From positions 1 to 34,615 of the forward strand of contig DASYPP010000107.1 in the NCBI GenBank assembly GCA_036006525.1: DNA of 34,615 bases. Reading direction: 5' to 3'. The stretch is from DASYPP01 sp036006525 (GTDB lineage: Bacteria > Gemmatimonadota > Gemmatimonadetes > Gemmatimonadales > GWC2-71-9). Below, one piece after another: positions 30,722-34,615 of the stretch (the first letter of the stretch is position 1; the number at the start of each line of letters is the position of its first letter). A model generated the notes under the pieces. The model did not search any database and was not told where the DNA came from. It saw only the letters and a list, made by a program, of their open reading frames with translations. Both the position numbers and the translations under genes were made by a program.

Positions 30722-31594
30722 CTATAGCCTTTTCTCAAACCAGTGGTGCGCGTACACCTCGTCGCTGAACGGCTTCACCTCCCGATATCCGTTGCTGCGA
30801 TACATCGCCTGGGCCTCGGCAAGAACCTTGTTTGTTTCCAAGCGAACGAATGGAAGCCGCCGCTTTCGGGTCAGCTCTTCCAGGTAGTGAAGAATACGCT
30901 TTCCGACGCCGAGCCCGCGACTGGAACCTGCCACCCACATCCGCTTGATCTCACCGTAGTCCGAATGGTAGCGCAGGCCACCGCACCCGATCGGCTCGCC
31001 GTTCAGAGTCGCCATGACGAAACTCCCGCGGGGCGGCGCAAAGTCCGCCCGACCCACGGCGATGCTCCGCGCCGGGTCGAAGCCGGTTTCGAACCGCTGG
31101 GCCAGCTCCTGGTAATAGCGGGCAATGCACTGCTGGGCGGCCGGGCTCTCGGGATCCTCGATGGTGAGTCGTACCGCGCCGGCCAGGAGCAATCGCTCCA
31201 CCTTCTCCATGGCGGCAGCGAGGTCGGAGCGCTGGGTTGGGGTGAGCGGATCCAGCAGAGACTTCGCGATGGCGTCCGAGAGGCGGTTGAGGACGGCTAG
31301 TTCCTTCCGGCCACGGCTGGTCAGCTCGACAAAGCGGGCCCGGCTGTCACTCGGTGAGGGGCCGGTCTTCACCAGCCCTTCGGCTTCCAGCTGGCGGAGC
31401 AGCCGGCTGGCGTATCCCGAATCAAGGTTCAATCGGGTGCGGAGTTGTCGAACCTCGAGTCCATCGAGGCCGATCTCGAAGAGGGCGCGGGATGCGCCGA
31501 GCGGCCGGGGACGGCCGAGGTAACTGCTCTCCAGCGCGCCGATCTGCTGGGTGACGGTGCGGTTGAAGCGGCGGACCAGGGCGATAGTGTCCAT
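30722..31594 (-). CDS. MarR-GNAT fusion: regulator with acetyltransferase domain
   Basis: A 290-residue fusion. Residues 1-145 form a MarR-type winged helix: LGRPRPLGASRALFEIG, LRTRLNLDSGYASRLLRQLE, then AEGLVKTGPSPSDSRARFVE. The C-terminal part (about 155-290) is a GNAT acetyltransferase: ATLNGEPIGCGGLRYH, EIKRMWVAGSSRGLGVGKRI with the acetyl-CoA loop (R-G-L-G-V-G), LETNKVLAEAQAMYRSNGYR. It could acetylate a small molecule that also controls its DNA binding. A palindrome that begins at the A of the ATG is likely its own operator (next entry). The VOC gene on the other strand, which starts 141 bases away, may be a second target. Confidence 0.92.
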   Translation of the reverse strand: MDTIALVRRFNRTVTQQIGALESSYLGRPRPLGASRALFEIGLDGLEVRQLRTRLNLDSGYASRLLRQLEAEGLVKTGPSPSDSRARFVELTSRGRKELAVLNRLSDAIAKSLLDPLTPTQRSDLAAAMEKVERLLLAGAVRLTIEDPESPAAQQCIARYYQELAQRFETGFDPARSIAVGRADFAPPRGSFVMATLNGEPIGCGGLRYHSDYGEIKRMWVAGSSRGLGVGKRILHYLEELTRKRRLPFVRLETNKVLAEAQAMYRSNGYREVKPFSDEVYAHHWFEKRL

Positions 31595-31628
31595 ATCTGA
31601 CTTTAGTCAGATAACTCCTGATTTGCAA
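31594..31628 (-). promoter_or_regulatory. Promoter and palindromic operator at the MarR-GNAT start codon
   Basis: On the minus strand, -35 TTGCAA (31628-31623), a 17-base spacer and -10 TAAAGT (31605-31600) are followed by only five bases before ATG 31594. A palindrome with 9-base arms TATCTGACT (31594-31602) and AGTCAGATA (31605-31613) and a 2-base centre covers the -10 box up to the first base of the start codon, an exact fit for a MarR-type dimer. A leaderless transcript is likely. Confidence 0.6.
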
Positions 31629-31735
31629 CGTCCGGATCGGTTTCCTAGCAGCTGGCTAGCCCGCTGTGATCCAAGTCGCAGCCTCCACCGGGACTCACCA
31701 CGAAAGATGAGTGCGGACCACAGCAAGGAGGATCA

Positions 31736-32185
31736 TTGAATAGCACTCCCACGCAGCAGACCAGGGAATCCGGTACGACGAAGCCGGAACCCGACGGACG
31801 GGTGGCCGCCTTTCACGGCGTGCGCTACCAGGTCACCGACGTGGCGCGGTCGGTCGCGTTCTATGCCAGGCACCTCGGCTTCACCCTCGGGCATCAACAA
31901 CTGCCCGCGTTTGCCGCCGTATCGCTCGAGCATCTCACCCTGCTGTTGAGCGGACCGGAGGCGTCGGGGTCGCGACCCATGCCCGACGGTCAACGGCAGG
32001 AGCCGGGTGGCTGGAATCGCATCGTTCTCCAGGTGAAAGACCTTCCTGAGCGGATCAAGACGTTGAGAGAGGAGGGATTGCGCTTTCGCAACGAGATGGA
32101 AGTCGGGCCCGGCGGCCGGCAGATCCAGCTGCAGGACCCCGACGGCAATCCGATCGAGCTGTTCGAGCCGGCACAAAGGTCATGA
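31736..32185 (+). CDS. VOC-superfamily (glyoxalase-like) protein
   Basis: A 149-residue protein of the vicinal oxygen chelate superfamily. After a polar lead of about 26 residues comes GVRYQVTDVARSVAFYARHL with GFTLGH, the first beta-alpha module, then LEHLTLLLSGPEASG, GWNRIVLQVKDLPERIKTLR and the end RQIQLQDPDGNPIELFEP with the metal-ligand Glu. Such proteins are glyoxalases, dioxygenases or resistance proteins; no closer call is possible. The start is TTG at 31736, set by a strong AAGGAGG four bases upstream and no ATG nearby. It diverges from the MarR-GNAT gene, so the two may be co-regulated. Confidence 0.85.
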   Translation: MNSTPTQQTRESGTTKPEPDGRVAAFHGVRYQVTDVARSVAFYARHLGFTLGHQQLPAFAAVSLEHLTLLLSGPEASGSRPMPDGQRQEPGGWNRIVLQVKDLPERIKTLREEGLRFRNEMEVGPGGRQIQLQDPDGNPIELFEPAQRS

Positions 32186-32223
32186 AGCCTTCCGCCACCT
32201 CGCTTTTATCGGTAAGATCCTCG

Positions 32224-32255
32224 GCGGCCCCGATGCGCGAATCCACCGGGGCCGC
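32224..32255. other. GC stem-loop between the VOC gene and the sensor gene
   Basis: GCGGCCCCG (32224-32232) pairs perfectly with CGGGGCCGC (32247-32255) around a 14-base loop. It lies 38 bases after the VOC stop and 33 bases before the proposed sensor start, with no T-run, so it may pause or protect transcripts rather than end them. Confidence 0.4.
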
Positions 32256-32288
32256 ACCACCTCGCTCCAACCAATTTCCCGGAAACCT

Positions 32289-34615
32289 GTGTACCCACTC
32301 GTGCGGCGGCTGGCGCGGGGACTCGGCGGCACCGGCGCGATGCTGGCCATCGCGGCGGCGGCGCTGCACGCGCAAACCGGCGACTCATCGGCGCTCGCCG
32401 CCGGATGGGTTCGAGAATCCTGGACCATCGCCGACGGCCTCCCGGTCAACTCCCTCAATGCGCTAATCCAGAGCCGGACCGGCTATCTCTGGGCCGCCAC
32501 CTTCGACGGCCTGGTCCGGTTCGATGGCGTACGGTTCACGGTCTACAACTCCGCCAATTCGCCCGGACTCCCCAGCGACCGGATCCTGTCGCTGGTGGAG
32601 ACCCGGGATAGCGCCCTCTGGATGAACACCGAGCAGCTGTACCTGGTGCGGTTCGCGCACGGCCGGTTCACCCACATTGACGAGAGCCGGGGCCTGGTGG
32701 GCGGGGCCTCTGTGATGTACGAGGATCCCTCCGGGCAGCTCTTCATCGGCGGCGCCAGCGGCCTCGGGCGCATGGAGGGCGACCGCTACGTTCCCGTGGC
32801 GCCCGACCTGATCCGGGGCCAGGTCACTAGTATCGTGCGCCGGCAGGACGGCAGCCTCTGGGTCGCCACCCATACCAACGGGGTCTTCCGGATCACGGAC
32901 GCCGGCCCGGAGCGGGTGACGGTCGCTCCCGCATTCGAGGGAGACTCGGCGTTCACAGTGTGGGAGGACCCGGAGGAGCGCCTGTGGATCAGCGGCGCGC
33001 GAGGAGTATGGCAGGTTCCCAAGGGTGCGGTCGCTGGCATCCCCATGCTGGGCCCATGGCCTGGTGACATTCAGCGGTTCGTCTACCTCCCGGGCACCGG
33101 CGCGGTCCTGAGTTACAGTCCCTACGGCGTTTTCCGGTTTGATCCCGACCATCACGTCGTCCCGGTCGACCCCCGGCGTCACCAGTTCACTCTGTCGGTG
33201 CCACTAAAGGTGTTGGGCCGGGATAGCGCCTGGCATGCGTTGGACCGCGACCTGATGCTCAATGGCCGCAGGGTCTACACCCTGGACCCGGGATCCAATC
33301 GCACGGTGCGCATTACCGATCTGCTCTTCGATCGCGAAGGTGGAATCTGGCTCGCCACCGATGGCATGGGTCTCCACCGGCTGCGCCGCAGTCTGTTCAC
33401 CGCCTTAAGCGGCCCCGAGGGGCTGGCCGCTCGCAATGCCTACGTGGTGGCGTGGGACTCCACTGACGCGCTCTGGGTCGGCAGCCTGACCGAGGGAACC
33501 AGTCGGGTTTCGCCGGATCGTCGCACCATTCAGAATTTCACGCCACCGGAAGGGTACCCGCCCCAGATCACCTCGGTCATTCAGGACGGAGGTCGCATCC
33601 TTTGGGGAACCCCCTATGAGCTTCGAACCTGCACCCTGGCGGGGACGGGCTGCACCCTGGTGCCCTCGCTGTACTTCGACTGGCCGGGCATTTTCGCGCT
33701 GTATCAGGCGAGAGACGGCCGCATCCTGGCGGGCACCAAGACCCAGGTTCTCGAGCGCCGGAATGGCCAATGGACTCCGATGTCCGAATGGCCGGGCCAG
33801 GCGCCGGCCCGCGCGTTTGCCGAGACTCCCGATGGGGCCCTGTGGGTCGGCACCAACGGCGGTGGCGTGGTACGCTGCCTCGCCGGTCGCTGCCGCATCC
33901 TGACGACCCGCGAAGGGCTTCCCGCCGACATCATCCGCTCGCTCTACGTCGATGGAGATGGCTGGCTCTGGATCGGCACCGAGGGTCGGGGCCTGGCCCG
34001 GCTGGACCCGCGCCGCTGGCCGGCCGAGAACGATCAGTACGTTCCGCCGGTCGTAGGATTCGCGACCAAGGACGGCCTGTACGATCCGGTAGTGCACATG
34101 ATTCTGGAGGACGAGGCCGGCCGGCTCTGGATGAACAGCAATCGCGGCATCTTCTGGGTCCGGCGCGACGAGCTGAACGCCTTTGCCGAACACCGCATTG
34201 CGCGGATTCACTCGACGTCCTACACCGAACGCGATGGGCTTCGGAACCGGGAAGGCAACGGGGGATTCCAACCGGCCGGGGCCAAGACCAAAGACGGGCG
34301 CCTCTGGTTCCCCACCCAGGATGGCATCGTCGGCGTGGACCCCTCCCGCGTGACCCAGGGACGGGAGCCTCCTCCCGTAACAGTGGAGCAGGTCACCAGC
34401 AACGGGCGGGTACTCTCCGCGGATACCAGCATTGCGTTGAGTCCGAAGGAGCGGGACCTGGAGATTACCTATACCGCGCTCACTTTTGTCGAGCCTGGCA
34501 ACGTTCGCTTCCGCTACCGGCTCGAGCCCTACGACCCGGACTGGGTGGATGCCGGGAGCCGGCGTACCGCCTTCTATACTCGAGTCCCTCCGGGCCACTA
34601 CACCTTCAAGGTGGT
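32289..34615 (+). CDS. Hybrid-sensor-type propeller protein (Reg_prop and Y_Y_Y), 5' part, runs off window
   Basis: At least 775 codons of a large sensor, open to the right edge. GTG 32289 or ATG 32340 starts a signal peptide (MLAIAAAALHAQTG). The mature part has Reg_prop blades: ESWTIADGLPVNSLNALIQS, YLWAATFDGLVRFDGVRFTV, then many copies of the W-x-G/A-T-x-x-G-L-x-R pattern (GIWLATDGMGLHRLRR, ALWVGTNGGGVVRCLAG, WLWIGTEGRGLARLDP), about 14 in all and likely two seven-blade propellers. The end is a Y_Y_Y domain (VRFRYRLEPYDPDWVDAGSR). In this family a membrane helix and a histidine kinase, GGDEF or LytTR output follow, which must lie beyond this window. It probably senses an extracytoplasmic polymer or sugar. 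Confidence 0.85.
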   Translation, partial: MYPLVRRLARGLGGTGAMLAIAAAALHAQTGDSSALAAGWVRESWTIADGLPVNSLNALIQSRTGYLWAATFDGLVRFDGVRFTVYNSANSPGLPSDRILSLVETRDSALWMNTEQLYLVRFAHGRFTHIDESRGLVGGASVMYEDPSGQLFIGGASGLGRMEGDRYVPVAPDLIRGQVTSIVRRQDGSLWVATHTNGVFRITDAGPERVTVAPAFEGDSAFTVWEDPEERLWISGARGVWQVPKGAVAGIPMLGPWPGDIQRFVYLPGTGAVLSYSPYGVFRFDPDHHVVPVDPRRHQFTLSVPLKVLGRDSAWHALDRDLMLNGRRVYTLDPGSNRTVRITDLLFDREGGIWLATDGMGLHRLRRSLFTALSGPEGLAARNAYVVAWDSTDALWVGSLTEGTSRVSPDRRTIQNFTPPEGYPPQITSVIQDGGRILWGTPYELRTCTLAGTGCTLVPSLYFDWPGIFALYQARDGRILAGTKTQVLERRNGQWTPMSEWPGQAPARAFAETPDGALWVGTNGGGVVRCLAGRCRILTTREGLPADIIRSLYVDGDGWLWIGTEGRGLARLDPRRWPAENDQYVPPVVGFATKDGLYDPVVHMILEDEAGRLWMNSNRGIFWVRRDELNAFAEHRIARIHSTSYTERDGLRNREGNGGFQPAGAKTKDGRLWFPTQDGIVGVDPSRVTQGREPPPVTVEQVTSNGRVLSADTSIALSPKERDLEITYTALTFVEPGNVRFRYRLEPYDPDWVDAGSRRTAFYTRVPPGHYTFKV

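Noticed and set aside
32224..32255. Intrinsic terminator for the VOC gene
   Set aside because: The stem is strong but no T-run follows on either strand.
32182..32466. 94-residue open frame starting right after the VOC gene
   Set aside because: It overlaps the sensor gene out of frame by about 180 bases and has Ser/Pro/Arg-rich shadow composition.

Overview
The window is GC-rich bacterial chromosome with tightly packed genes on both strands, often in pairs or short operons. Its gene content points to a free-living, Gram-negative-type soil or environmental bacterium, most likely Gemmatimonadota or a near relative. This assignment is an inference. It rests on the Ser/Thr kinase with a TolB-like domain and TPR tail (N-terminus ERELGRGGMAVVYLARDLKH), the SBBP and Reg_prop propellers, many signal peptides ending in AQ or GQ, and a dense set of small AHSA1, DHFR-like, YCII and DUF-type enzymes. 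No rRNA, tRNA, CRISPR array or prophage block was seen.

Left part (1-6.6 kb): the start of a porin-like gene diverges from a class C beta-lactamase-fold serine hydrolase. Then follow a hypothetical gene, a hipBA toxin-antitoxin operon with a readable promoter and operator, a secreted SBBP-repeat protein, a 580-base non-coding stretch with three tandem 21-base repeats, and an IS200-type Y1 transposase.

Middle part (6.6-24.9 kb): this is a patchwork of small metabolic and stress genes. It holds two SnoaL/NTF2-like proteins, an aldo/keto reductase, a YceI lipocalin, the large receptor-like Ser/Thr kinase, an ArsR-SRPBCC operon whose operator covers the start codon, lipoproteins, a MOSC protein, a membrane-tethered kinase-like protein, OsmC, two more SRPBCC proteins, a DJ-1/PfpI protein, two RibD/DHFR-fold reductases, a TPR protein with a histidine cluster followed by an undetected 41-residue membrane protein, and DUF1579- and DUF4386-like proteins.

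Right part (24.9-34.6 kb): the most unusual module is a pair of genes. One encodes a serine hydrolase domain fused to six membrane segments. The other encodes a protein kinase with an unusual catalytic loop fused to a C-terminal BRCT domain. They are followed by a YCII protein, two tandem secreted paralogues, a second aldo/keto reductase, a MarR-GNAT fusion regulator with its operator at the start codon, a VOC protein, and the 5' part of a large propeller sensor (Reg_prop plus Y_Y_Y) that runs off the end.

Regulatory highlights are three regulator genes (hipB, arsR-type, marR-type) whose palindromic operators overlap recognisable promoters. Two of them probably give leaderless transcripts.
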